Source of the DNA: Vulcanimicrobiota bacterium
GTDB taxonomy: Bacteria; Vulcanimicrobiota; Vulcanimicrobiia; Vulcanimicrobiales; Vulcanimicrobiaceae
NCBI GenBank assembly: GCA_013036105.1
Contig: JAAXCX010000001.1
Location: 62,001-126,000, forward strand
DNA length: 64,000 nucleotides
Direction: 5' to 3'
Under the pieces are notes generated by a model. It ran no database searches. It was not told the DNA's origin and saw only the letters and a program-made list of their open reading frames with translations. A program made the translations under genes and the position numbers. Below, piece by piece: positions 8,113 through 20,500 of this stretch. Each line of letters opens with the position of its first letter. Position 1 is the first letter of the stretch.

Positions 8113-8168
8113 TGTCATCCTGAGCCTGTCGAGTTGTCATCCTGAGCGAGCGGAGCGAGTCGAAGGAC
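8113..8168 (+). repeat. Dispersed repeat copies 2 and 3, tandem, in a divergent promoter region
   Basis: Two copies of the repeat lie head to tail between the divergent propeller and aminomutase genes. The first is TGTCATCCTGAGC plus CTGTCGAG (8113-8133). The second (8135-8168) is a longer variant with an internal GAGCGAGCGGAGCGAGTC stretch before GAAGGAC. They occupy most of the 129-base divergent spacer. Confidence 0.8.
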
Positions 8169-8219
8169 CCCAGCAGCGTCCCCAGGGGGACGCGAGACGA
8201 GGGGACGTACAAGGAGCAT

Positions 8220-9751
8220 ATGCAGATCCAGATCGACCTGAACGCCGTGGCGCGCTGCCGCAAATCGGCGGCGGCGATAGCCGATCCGGTCCAGGCGTTC
8301 GTCGAACGGCACTCGACGGTTTCGGTCGAGCGATCGATTCTGCGTTTGCTCGGCGTCGACGGCGTCGGCCCAAACGATACGCCCGTTCCCAACGTTATTG
8401 TCGAATCGCTCGACGCGGCGGAGCTTGCGGCCGGAGTCGCGATCCCGTTCGGGCGCGCGCTCGTGGAAACGGGATTGGAACCGCGCGAACTCGGCGAACG
8501 CCTTGCCAACGGCGGCGCGGTCCTCGCGCAGTTCAAGAGCGTTTCGCAAGAAGCGGCCCGCCGCGCGATCATTGCATCTGCGCGTGCGGCCTTCGATCGC
8601 ATTCTGGCTCGGCGCGGCGAGCGTAACGATCTCATGCACGAGCGGCCGCAGTTGCCTCCGCCGCTGCTATACATGATCGTCGCCTCCGGCAATATTTACG
8701 AAGATCGCACTGCAGCCGTAGCGGCGGCCGAAGCCGGTGCGCAGATCATCGCGGTGATTCGGTCCACCGGACAATCGCTCTTGGATTTCGTACCCTACGG
8801 GCCAACGACGGAAGGCTTCGGCGGCACCTACGCTACGCAAGCCAACTTTGCGATCGTGCGAGAGGCTTTGGACGAAGCGTCGCGGCGATTGGGCCGGTAC
8901 GTGATGCTGACGAATTACGCCAGCGGATTGTGCATGCCGGAGATCGCCGCGATGGCCGCGCTCGAGCGGCTCGATATGCTGCTCAACGATTCGATGTACG
9001 GCATTCTGTTTCGCGACATCAACATGAAGCGGACGTTTGTCGACCAGCATTTCAGCCGCAAGCTCAACGCCGCATCGGGCATTATCATCAACACGGGCGA
9101 AGACAACTATCTCACGACGGCCGATGCGGTCGAACAAGCGCCCGCGGTGCTGGCTTCGCAGTTCATCAACGAAGAGCTCGCCCATCGCGCGGGCATGCCC
9201 GGCCGGCAGATCGGGTTGGGCGACGCCTACGAAATCGATCCGAATCTGGAAGACGGCTTTCTGTTCGAAGTCGCGCAGGCGCAGCTCGCGCGCCAGATCT
9301 TTCCCGACTCGCCGCTCAAATATATGCCGCCGACCAAACACATGACGGGGGACATTTTCAAGGGTCATCTGATCGACGCGATGTTCAATCTCACGTCGGT
9401 GATGACCGGGCAAACGATTCACCTCTGCGGCATCCTCACCGAAGCGATTCATACGCCGTTTCTGGGCGACCGCGCGCTTTCGCTGGAAAATGCGCGCTAC
9501 GTCATGCGGACGGCGCGGCACTTCGGCGACGACGTCATCCCTAAGCCGGGCGGCCGCATCGAACGGCGCGCGGCCGATGTCTTAAGCGAGTGTGAAGTCT
9601 TACTGGAGCGCGTGGCGGCGCGGGGATTGATGGCGTCGATCAAAGCCGGCGTCTTTGCCGACGTCAAGCGATCGCCCGACGGCGGAAGAGGTTTCGACGG
9701 CGTCTTCGAGCGCGCGCCGGATTATTGGAACCCGTTCGAAGAGTTGTTATC

Positions 9752-9755
<4 letters not shown>
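8220..9755 (+). CDS. kamD: Lysine 5,6-aminomutase, alpha subunit
   Basis: A 511-residue protein matching the large subunit of D-lysine/beta-lysine 5,6-aminomutase, which moves the terminal amino group of lysine to C5 using adenosylcobalamin and PLP. Recognisable parts are FGRALVETGLEPRELGERLANGG near the N-terminus, RSTGQSLLDFVPYGPTTEGFGGTYATQ in the TIM-barrel core, MKRTFVDQHFSRKLNAASG, and PPTKHMTGDIFKGH. AAGGAGCAT just before the ATG is a strong ribosome binding site. Its TGA overlaps the GTG of the beta subunit (GTGA), so the subunits are coupled. No cobalamin riboswitch was recognised in the 129-base upstream spacer. Partners of lysine fermentation (kamA, kdd, kce, kal) are absent here. 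Confidence 0.92.
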
Positions 9756-11478
<1,723 letters not shown>

Positions 11479-11482
11479 AACT

Positions 11483-12418
11483 TTGCGCGCGATCGTAACC
11501 GGCGCAGACGGATTCGTCGGCAAATACCTCGTTCACGCATTGCAGGAGCGCGGCTACGAAGTAGCAGCAGCCGGAGGGCCTTCGTCCTCCGGCGAGCTGC
11601 GCATCAACGTCCTCGATACGGAAACGATCCTGCACGCGCTCGAGGCGGCGAAGCCCGACGTCATCTTTCATCTTGCCGGTCAAGCTTTCGTTCCGCACGC
11701 GGTCGAGCGGCCGCTGGAAGCCTTTGAGATCAACGCCATGGGAACGGTCCGCTTGGTGGAAGCCGTCCGCACGACCCGGGGCGGGAACTATCCGCGCATC
11801 GTCTTTGCCGGATCGGCTTCGGTTTACGGACGTGTTTCCGAGTCGAAGAATCCGCTGAAGGAAGATCATCCGATCTCGCCGGTCGATCCGTACGGAGCGA
11901 GTAAGGCCGCGGCGGAATGTTTCGGCATGGCCGCGTGGTGTTCGTACAAAGTGCCCGTGCTGATCGCGCGTTCGTTCAATCACATCGGGCCGGGTCAAGG
12001 CGCAGATTTTGTCGTGCCTTCGTTCGCCAAACAGCTCGCGCGAATCAAGGCGGCCGGAGAGAAGCCCGTCATGTACGTTGGCGACCTTACGACAGAGCGG
12101 GACTTTCTCGACGTGCGCGACGTCGTCGAAGCGTATATCGCGCTCGCCGAGAACGGCGATCCGGGCGAGATCTACAACGTCTGTAGCGGCGTCCCGATGC
12201 GGATCCAGGATATTCTGCGGCTGCTCATACAGATCGCCGACGTGCCGATCGAGGTTCGCGAAGATCCCACCAGGATGCGCCGATCGGATCTCAAGACGTT
12301 TTACGGTGACAACGCAAAACTCTGCGCGCTCGGCTGGGCGCCGAAGATTCCGCTCGGGCGTTCGCTGCGCGAAATTTTTGACGCCGCGCTCGCCGAGCAG
12401 CTCCAAACGACGCAATGA
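11483..12418 (+). CDS. rmd: GDP-4-dehydro-6-deoxy-D-mannose reductase-like epimerase/reductase
   Basis: A 311-residue extended SDR protein: AIVTGADGFVGKYL for NAD(P), HLAGQAFVPHAV, AGSASVYG for the catalytic serine, and YGASKAAAE for the Tyr-x3-Lys pair. Directly after gmd, the likely role is reduction to GDP-D-rhamnose; a related 4-reductase or epimerase (for example toward GDP-talose or fucose) cannot be excluded. Translation appears to start at the TTG at 11483, just after the gmd stop. The end overlaps the ATG of the next gene (ATGA). Confidence 0.85.
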   Translation: MRAIVTGADGFVGKYLVHALQERGYEVAAAGGPSSSGELRINVLDTETILHALEAAKPDVIFHLAGQAFVPHAVERPLEAFEINAMGTVRLVEAVRTTRGGNYPRIVFAGSASVYGRVSESKNPLKEDHPISPVDPYGASKAAAECFGMAAWCSYKVPVLIARSFNHIGPGQGADFVVPSFAKQLARIKAAGEKPVMYVGDLTTERDFLDVRDVVEAYIALAENGDPGEIYNVCSGVPMRIQDILRLLIQIADVPIEVREDPTRMRRSDLKTFYGDNAKLCALGWAPKIPLGRSLREIFDAALAEQLQTTQ

Positions 12419-13002
12419 GCGACGAGCTCGAAGCGCTCGTCTTTAAGAACCGTGGCGCCGCGCTGGCCGTTCCGGCGTTGCTGCTGCTGATCTTCGGAAA
12501 GCCTGACGCCCTCGGCGTGACGCTCGGATTGCCGCTCGCCTTTGCGGGCGAACTGCTGCGCTGCTGGGCCGTCGGTTATTCGGGCGTCACGACGCGCGGG
12601 AACGCCGTCACCGCGCCGGAACTGGTCACCGCGGGGCCCTACGCGTTCGTGCGCAACCCGCTTTACGTTGGAAACTTCGTGACGGCGGCGGGCTTTGCGA
12701 TCGCATTTACCGGAGCGAATTCGGCCGCCGCGAAAATCGCGCTGATAGCCGGGTGCCTGGGCGCGATGGCAGCCGTGTACGCGGTCATCATTCCGCACGA
12801 AGAGAAATTTTTGCGCGCGCGTTTCGGCGAGGCGTTCGTGCGCTATTGCGAGGCCGTTCCGCCGATCGTGCCGCGGTTGGAGGCAGCCGAGCTGCAACAA
12901 GGCACGTGGAAGCCCGGCGTGATCGCGCAAGCCGAAAGCAAAACGTTCATCACGTTCGGCGTGATGCTGGCCGCGCTCGCCGTGAAAGCGCTCCTGATCT
13001 AG
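12415..13002 (+). CDS. Isoprenylcysteine carboxyl methyltransferase-family membrane methyltransferase
   Basis: A 195-residue integral membrane protein with about five hydrophobic segments. The ICMT/PEMT signature is visible as TAGPYAFVRNPLYVGNF followed by HEEKFLRARFGEAFVRY, which binds SAM in this family. Bacterial members methylate small lipophilic or metal substrates, and most have no defined function. It overlaps rmd by four bases, and the CDF gene begins three bases after its stop, so it belongs to the same transcript. Confidence 0.85.
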   Translation: MSDELEALVFKNRGAALAVPALLLLIFGKPDALGVTLGLPLAFAGELLRCWAVGYSGVTTRGNAVTAPELVTAGPYAFVRNPLYVGNFVTAAGFAIAFTGANSAAAKIALIAGCLGAMAAVYAVIIPHEEKFLRARFGEAFVRYCEAVPPIVPRLEAAELQQGTWKPGVIAQAESKTFITFGVMLAALAVKALLI

Positions 13003-13004
13003 CC

Positions 13005-13913
13005 GTGCCGCGCCGGCGCCTTACCCTCGCGCTGGTTCTCGTGGCGATCGTTGCCGCGGTGGAATTCTGGGGCGGTGTGCGCGCGGGGAGCCTGGCATTG
13101 CTCGCCGACGCCGTGCACGTCTGCATGGACGTTTTCGCGCTGATCATCGCGCTCGCGGCGCTCGCCGGCGCGCAGCGGCCCGCCAACGTGCACAAGACCT
13201 TCGGATACGGGCGACTGGAAGTGCTCGGCGCGCTCGCCAACGGCACGCTGCTCTTAGCCGCGACGCTCTTCATTCTGTACGAAGCGGTCGGCCGTTTTTC
13301 CGTGGTCTATCATCCGCAGGGCGCCCTAATGAGCGCCGTCGCCGGTTTCGGTTTGATCGTTAATGCCGGCGTCGCGTTGCTGCTCGTGCGGGACCGGCAC
13401 GCAAATCTGAACGTGCAAGCGGCAATCTACCACGTGGCCGGCGATGCGCTGGGCGCGTTTGCCGTGATTGCGGGCGGCATCGCGATCGCGGCGACCGGGT
13501 TTTCTTGGATCGATCCGGCGCTCTCGATCTTCGTCGCCGCGATTATCGTCGCCGGCGTGCTGCGCATCTTACGCGACGCCACCGACGTGCTGCTCGAATC
13601 AACCCCGCGCGGGATGACGCTCGACGAGGTGCGCGCGACGCTCGCTCCGCTGGCCGGCATCGTTGCGGTGCACGATCTCCACGTCTGGACGATCGGAACG
13701 GGCGACCGCGCACTTTCCGCGCACGTGCTGGTCGACGACCGCCGGGTCAGCGAGGCCACCGCGATCGCGCGCGAAATCGACGCGCTGGTCCGCGCACGTT
13801 TCGGCATCACGCACGTTACGCTGCAGTTCGAGTGTGAAAGCTGCGCGCCCGAAGAGCGCGTCGTCTGCACGCAGCCGCGAGGGACGGGTTCGGAGCCTGC
13901 GCGAATCCGGTAG
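13005..13913 (+). CDS. Cation diffusion facilitator (CDF) metal efflux transporter
   Basis: A 302-residue protein with six membrane helices and a cytoplasmic C-terminal domain. The two metal-site motifs are present: LLADAVHVCMDV in helix 2 and YHVAGDALGAF in helix 5, each of the HxxxD type, which favours zinc. The C-terminal domain includes VHDLHVWTIGTGDRALSAHV, typical of CzcD/ZitB. It would export Zn(II), Co(II) or Cd(II) against protons. The GTG start at 13005 places the first membrane segment near the N-terminus as in homologues; reading further upstream only follows the previous gene. Confidence 0.9.
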   Translation: MPRRRLTLALVLVAIVAAVEFWGGVRAGSLALLADAVHVCMDVFALIIALAALAGAQRPANVHKTFGYGRLEVLGALANGTLLLAATLFILYEAVGRFSVVYHPQGALMSAVAGFGLIVNAGVALLLVRDRHANLNVQAAIYHVAGDALGAFAVIAGGIAIAATGFSWIDPALSIFVAAIIVAGVLRILRDATDVLLESTPRGMTLDEVRATLAPLAGIVAVHDLHVWTIGTGDRALSAHVLVDDRRVSEATAIAREIDALVRARFGITHVTLQFECESCAPEERVVCTQPRGTGSEPARIR

Positions 13914-13915
13914 TC

Positions 13916-15259
13916 ATGAACTCTAAAGCGGTTGTTCTTGGGTTGGCGCGCACTCCGTTCGGGCGCTTGAGCGGTTCGCTCGCGCCCCTTGAAGCCACGA
14001 CGCTCGGTGCGGCCGCACTCGTGGCGGCGATCGAACGGTCGGGCATCGATCCGGCCGACGTCGAGCACGTGATCTTCGGACACGTCTTGCAGGCCGGCGC
14101 CGGACAAAATCCGGCGCGGCAAGTCGGATTTAAGAGCGGCTTGGCAAAAACCGTCACCGCGGAGACGGTCAACAAAGTCTGTGCGTCCGGATTGCTCGCC
14201 GCCGTGAATGCCGCGCGGCTCATCAACGACGGCAGCAACGCGGTCGTGGCCGCCGGCGGTATGGAGTCCATGTCGAACGCGCCCTACCTGTTAAAGGACG
14301 CGCGCAGCGGTTACCGCTTCGGAGACGGACGCTTGATCGATGCGATGATCCATGACGGACTCTGGGACTACTATTTTCCGATGACGATGGCGGCGCAAGG
14401 CGCGAAGGTTGCGAGCGAACTCGGCGTATCGCGCGAAGAACAGGATCGTTTCGCGTACGAAAGCCACCGCCGCGCGATGCAGGCGCAAGAGAACGGCGAT
14501 CTAGCCGCGGAAATCGTGCCGCTGCGCATTGCCACCAAAGCCAAAGGAAAGATCGTCGTTGACAAACTTCGCGAACCGGCACGCGCGCGCGTTCCGGTTG
14601 CCGCAGGGTCGTCCAACGGCGCGGCCGACGCGGTGTGGGATCACGCACCTTCCAAAGAATTTTCGCTGAACTATGGCGAGTGGGCGCCGTTTGTGACCGG
14701 CGACGTGCCAAGCGCGCTCCTCGACCGCGACGAAGCGGTCCGCGCCGATGCAAGCCTGGAAACGATGGCAAAACTGCGTCCGATCGATAAGGACGGAACC
14801 ATTACCGCCGGCAACGCCCCGGGCGTGAACGACGGAGCGGCCGCGCTGATCATTGCAGACGAAAGCTACGCGCAGGCTAACGGCCGCGAGATCATGGCGC
14901 GGATTCTCGAGCACGCGACCGTTGCATGGGACTCGCCGTACATTGCGCTTACTCCGGCGATGGCGGCACAGAAGTTGCTGGCGAAAACCGGATTGCGCAA
15001 AGATCAGATCGACGTCTGGGAGATCAATGAGGCATTTTCCGCGGTCGCACTGACGTCGGCCAAACGCTTAGGAATAGATCCTGAGAAAATCAACCGCTTT
15101 GGCGGCGCGGTCGCGATGGGTCATCCGATCGGCGCTTCGGGTGCGCGCATCATCGGCACCGTCATCAACCAGCTCCGCAAGCGCGGCGGCGGGTATGGCA
15201 TCGCCGCGATCTGCAGCGGCGGCGGCCAGGGCGATGCGGTTCTCGTCAAAGTAGAGTAA
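13916..15259 (+). CDS. Acetyl-CoA C-acetyltransferase (thiolase II), with internal insertion
   Basis: A 447-residue thiolase that condenses two acetyl-CoA or cleaves acetoacetyl-CoA. The catalytic residues are Cys89 (NKVCASGLLA), His403 (AMGHPIGASGARI) and Cys433 (ICSGGGQGDA). The protein is about 50 residues longer than usual (about 390). The extra length lies around residues 215-275, where a charged loop including KLREPARARVPVAAG and EFSLNYGEWAPF interrupts the region before ASLETMAKLRP. The ends and active site are intact, so the insert is probably a surface loop. sucCD follow after an 80-base gap. Confidence 0.92.
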   Translation: MNSKAVVLGLARTPFGRLSGSLAPLEATTLGAAALVAAIERSGIDPADVEHVIFGHVLQAGAGQNPARQVGFKSGLAKTVTAETVNKVCASGLLAAVNAARLINDGSNAVVAAGGMESMSNAPYLLKDARSGYRFGDGRLIDAMIHDGLWDYYFPMTMAAQGAKVASELGVSREEQDRFAYESHRRAMQAQENGDLAAEIVPLRIATKAKGKIVVDKLREPARARVPVAAGSSNGAADAVWDHAPSKEFSLNYGEWAPFVTGDVPSALLDRDEAVRADASLETMAKLRPIDKDGTITAGNAPGVNDGAAALIIADESYAQANGREIMARILEHATVAWDSPYIALTPAMAAQKLLAKTGLRKDQIDVWEINEAFSAVALTSAKRLGIDPEKINRFGGAVAMGHPIGASGARIIGTVINQLRKRGGGYGIAAICSGGGQGDAVLVKVE

Positions 15260-15339
15260 TAAAAACGAGGCGCTCGTCCATGAGCGCCTAGGTCCCAGCA
15301 GGTAACAATCACGCCGAGGGAACATTCCGACAACCCCCT

Positions 15340-16499
<1,160 letters not shown>

Positions 16500-16503
<4 letters not shown>

Positions 16504-17378
16504 GTATTTTTCTAGACAAGAACACAAAAGTGATCGTGCAGGGCATCACCGGCAGCGAAGGGTCTTACCACACGTCGCGCATGCTCGAGTACGGTACGAA
16601 GATCGCCGGCGGCGTGACGCCGGGTAAGGGTGGCCAAAAGACCGAGCACGGTCTACCCGTCTTCGACACGGTGCGCGATGCGGTCGACGCGACCGGCGCG
16701 ACGCACACGTGCATCTTTGTTCCGCCGCCGTTTGCGGCCGACGCGCTCTTCGAAGCACACGACGCGGGGATTACGTTTGCGGTCTGCATCACCGAGGGCA
16801 TTCCGGTGCACGACGTGCTGCGGGTCGTCGCGACCACGCCCGGCATGCGCATCATCGGCCCGAACTGCCCCGGACTCATCTCGCCCGGGAAGTCGCTGAT
16901 CGGCATCATGCCCGGCCACGTATTTAAGGAAGGCAGCGTCGGCCTTGTCTCGCGCTCGGGCACGCTGACCTACGAAGTCGTCGATCTTCTGACGCGCGCG
17001 GGGTATGGCCAGTCCACTTGCGTGGGCATCGGGGGCGACCCGATCATCGGAACGACCTTCGTGGACTGCCTGCGGGAGTTTGCCAACGACTCCCAGACTG
17101 AGGCGCTCGTGCTCTGCGGCGAGATCGGGGGCTCAGACGAGGAAGACGCCGCTGCTTTTATCCGCGAGCACATGCCCGGGATGCCCATCGTGGCCTTCAT
17201 CGGCGGGATGAACGCCCCGCCCGGCAAGTCCCTGGGACACGCCGGGGCGATCATTTCGGGGGCCTTCGGGACCGCCCAGAGCAAAATCGCGGCCTTTGAA
17301 GCCGCCGGGGTCCCAGTAGCCGACCGGCCCTCCGCCATCCCAGGTCTGCTGGCCCAGCGGGTGCCTGCTACCGTTTAA
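16500..17378 (+). CDS. sucD: Succinate-CoA ligase, alpha subunit
   Basis: A 292-residue subunit. [14 protein letters not shown] is the CoA-binding Rossmann loop, [13 protein letters not shown] and [11 protein letters not shown] are typical, and [11 protein letters not shown] holds the phosphohistidine. It forms the catalytic dimer with SucC. The stop is followed by a 143-base spacer before the TonB-dependent receptor. Confidence 0.96.
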
Positions 17379-17400
17379 GGGCCTGCCTCCTTAGGGGATA

Positions 17401-17421
17401 CTCTCAGAGGGCTCTCAGAGG
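17401..17421 (+). repeat. Tandem 11-base direct repeat upstream of the TonB-dependent receptor
   Basis: CTCTCAGAGG occurs at 17401-17410 and again at 17412-17421, an 11-base period of about one helical turn. It sits about 100 bases before the receptor start, where an operator could lie. Nothing else was recognised in the 143-base spacer apart from the ribosome binding site. Confidence 0.4.
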
Positions 17422-17521
17422 ATTAAGACTCTGTGAAAAGAAGCCCAAACCAGTCGCATGGGCTGCGACTTAGGTCCCTATGCCCATCCGACATACTGGC
17501 CTCTACAACATAGGAGGAACC

Positions 17522-20500
17522 ATGCCAAGATTCCGAGTCAGGCATGCGTTCGTGGCCGTTCTGTTACTCGTGTCAATGCTTGCCCAGGGAACATGGGCAC
17601 TGGCGGGCACCACGGGTGGCATCAGCGGTACAGTTGTCGACGCTACGACGAACAGACCGGTTGCGGATGCAACGGTTACGGTCAGCTCGCCGTCTGGCGG
17701 AGCCACAGCTACAACGAACAATGCCGGGAATTTCAACTTCCTCACTTTGGCGCCTGATACGTACACGGTTTCGGCAACGAAAACCGGATACAACAGCTCG
17801 TCACAGTCGGGAGTTACGGTGTTTGCGGACCAAACGCACACACTCACCCTCGCCATCCAACCTTCGCTCCGAACCATTGCAAACGTCACGGCACGGGCAG
17901 CCGGTAATCTGGTCAAGCCCGGCACGACCGCAGATATTTATTCGGTCAATGCCGCGACACAGCAAGTAGTCTCGGGCACGAGCGGCGGTTTCAACCTGAA
18001 CCAAGCCTACTCGGGCATTTATTCACAACCGGGCGTTACGTCGTACATCGGCAACGCAGGTTGGGGACAAGTGTTCTACATCCGCGGAAGCGCGTATAGC
18101 CAAATCGGCTACGAGTTCGACGGCGTTCCGGTCAACCGCGCGTTCGATAACTATCAGGCCAACTCGCTTGCGAGCCTCGGCCAACAGGAACTGCAAGTCT
18201 ACACCGGCGGATCGCCTTCAGGCGCGTCATCGGCAACGCTTGGCGGTTTCATCAACCAAGTCATCAAGACGGGAACCTATCCGGGTTTCGGTACGCTCAA
18301 GGGCGGCATCGGCGCACCGGGTTTCTATCACGCCTTGACGGCTGAAGCCGGCGGATCCAATCCGAACCGGACGTTCTCGTATTATGTCGGCGTGCAAGGG
18401 TACAACCAGCACTTCCCCGCGGGCAGCTGGTCCAACCTGAGCAACATCGCTTCCAATGGTCTCAATCAGTACGGCATCACTGGCTCGGCGCAGGCCGCGA
18501 ACTGGTTGGGCGCGATCGACTGCGACATCAATTCGTGTAATCCAGCGTTTCTCACCACTGACGCAAGTCGTGCGGCAGAGGTCTATTCGAACGGACCGTT
18601 CGGACCTTGCCAAGGGACCGGCGCGAACGCCGGAATGCCGGTTGGATTCACGAACGCAAATCCGGGTCCGTTTAACGGCGCCTGTTTCGGATACTATCCG
18701 TTCCAGACGTCGCTTTCGGACATCTTCGAACGCGATAACGTCGTCAATCTGCACTTCGCGATCCCGCACAAATTCGACAGCGGCCGCGACGACTTGCAGT
18801 TGTTGTATGACAACTCCATGCAGGACCAGCTCAACGGCGACTCAGCCAATGACGCCGGCGGTCTTGCGAATATCAGCAACATGCTGACGCCGTACGCCGG
18901 CTTCAGCACGGGCGGAAGCCCGTTCCCGGGTCTTTGCGGATATGAAAACTTCTGGGGCTCACTCTTCGGCAAAATCGGGTGCGCTCAAGGAGCCAATCCG
19001 CTTCCGTACATGGACTCGCTCATCTGGGCGCCCGGTACGTCGTTCGGACAGCGTGCGAGCACTGCGGTAGCGCAGCCGTACTACTACCCGAATACGGCGA
19101 CGAACCGCTCGCTGAATGCGCCTTGCGCGTTTGGTCCTTCCTTCTCTGGAAGTTGCCAAGCCAACGGCAGCAAGAACAGCGGCATTCCGGCCAACGTCAA
19201 AGACGGCTTCTGGAATGACGTCGGAATCGTCAAAGCGCAGTACACGAAGAACATCGGCAGCAATGCCTATGCGCGTCTCTTCGGGTACTCGTTCTACTCC
19301 GACTGGCTCATCAGTGGTCCGGTCGCGGCAGGCACGGCCTACCTCGACGGTCTGATCACCGGTGCGTACGGCGGCGACGGAACGGCCGACTACGAACTCA
19401 CCACGCACACGCGCGGCGCAGAGTTCCAGTTTGCCGATCAAATCAACCAGCAGAACCTGCTTCGCCTCACCGCCAACTACACGACCGCATCGGTCGCGCG
19501 TTGGAATAACGGTTCGTGGGAAGCCGGTTACGTTGGCTCACGCACGGGCGTAACCGATTGGACCAACGGCGACCCGAACAATCCGATCTGTTATGGAAAG
19601 GCAACCGGAACGCCGGTGAACTGCGACTCGAGCGCGGCTTACGGAACGTACCCGTTCCCCGCGACGGCCGGAAGCCCGGCTAACGGCGGCCCCACCCCGG
19701 TGAATCTGGCAACGGTCTGCGCAGTCGGCGGTTCCCTCGCGGGCACGCCCGGCTGCAACAGCTTCAATGCCGGCACCTCGAACTGGCTCGTAACGACGCC
19801 GGGCGGACAAGGCACGTACAACACAGTGCGTCCCGTGTTCGCATCGGCTGCGCTCGAGGATGAGTTCAAGCCGAATGACAAACTGGATCTGAATCTCGGC
19901 CTTCGTTTTGAGTCTTACCAGTACAATCTGCAAAACCTCAACAACCCCGAGTTCAACTTCTGGTTTAACGCGTACGCGCAAGTGCTCTGCTACGATCCGG
20001 GAACGGGTCTGCCGCAGGTCACGCCGCTTGCGCCGGGACAACCGACGCCGCCCCTGCTAAAGACGACGGCTACGCCGTTCGGATCGTGCGGCACGGCGCC
20101 TTCGGGCCAACAGGGCTTGCATCCGACGGGATCGATCCCTGGGTGCGTAACATGCGGACCGCTAGTATACTCGGCTAAAGGCGCGACGCAGTTTACGCGT
20201 ACGATGCTCTCGCCTCGTATCGGCGGAACGTACACGCTGTCTCCGAATGACGTGTTGCGTTTCTCGGCCGGCAAATACACGCAGCCGACCGAAACCGCGT
20301 TCGAGCAATACTCCGATCAGTCGGGTAAACGCGCCGCGAACTTCGACTTCAGCCGCTTCTGGGCTCTCGGGTTCAACACGCCGTCACACGACAATCCGGT
20401 GCAGTACTCGAACAACTACGACTTCTCGTGGGAACACCGCTTCAACAATAGCGATGTCACCTTCAAGGTGTCGCCGTTCTATCGCGATACGCACAACCAG

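Noticed and set aside
8091-8219. Possible cobalamin riboswitch before kamDE
   Set aside because: The spacer is only 129 bases, mostly dispersed repeat, and shows no B12-box sequence.
15268-15289. GC hairpin AGGCGCTC/GAGCGCCT after the thiolase gene as a terminator
   Set aside because: No T-run follows on the plus strand; the A-rich flank on its left would only suit the minus strand, where no gene ends. sucCD probably stay co-transcribed or have their own promoter.
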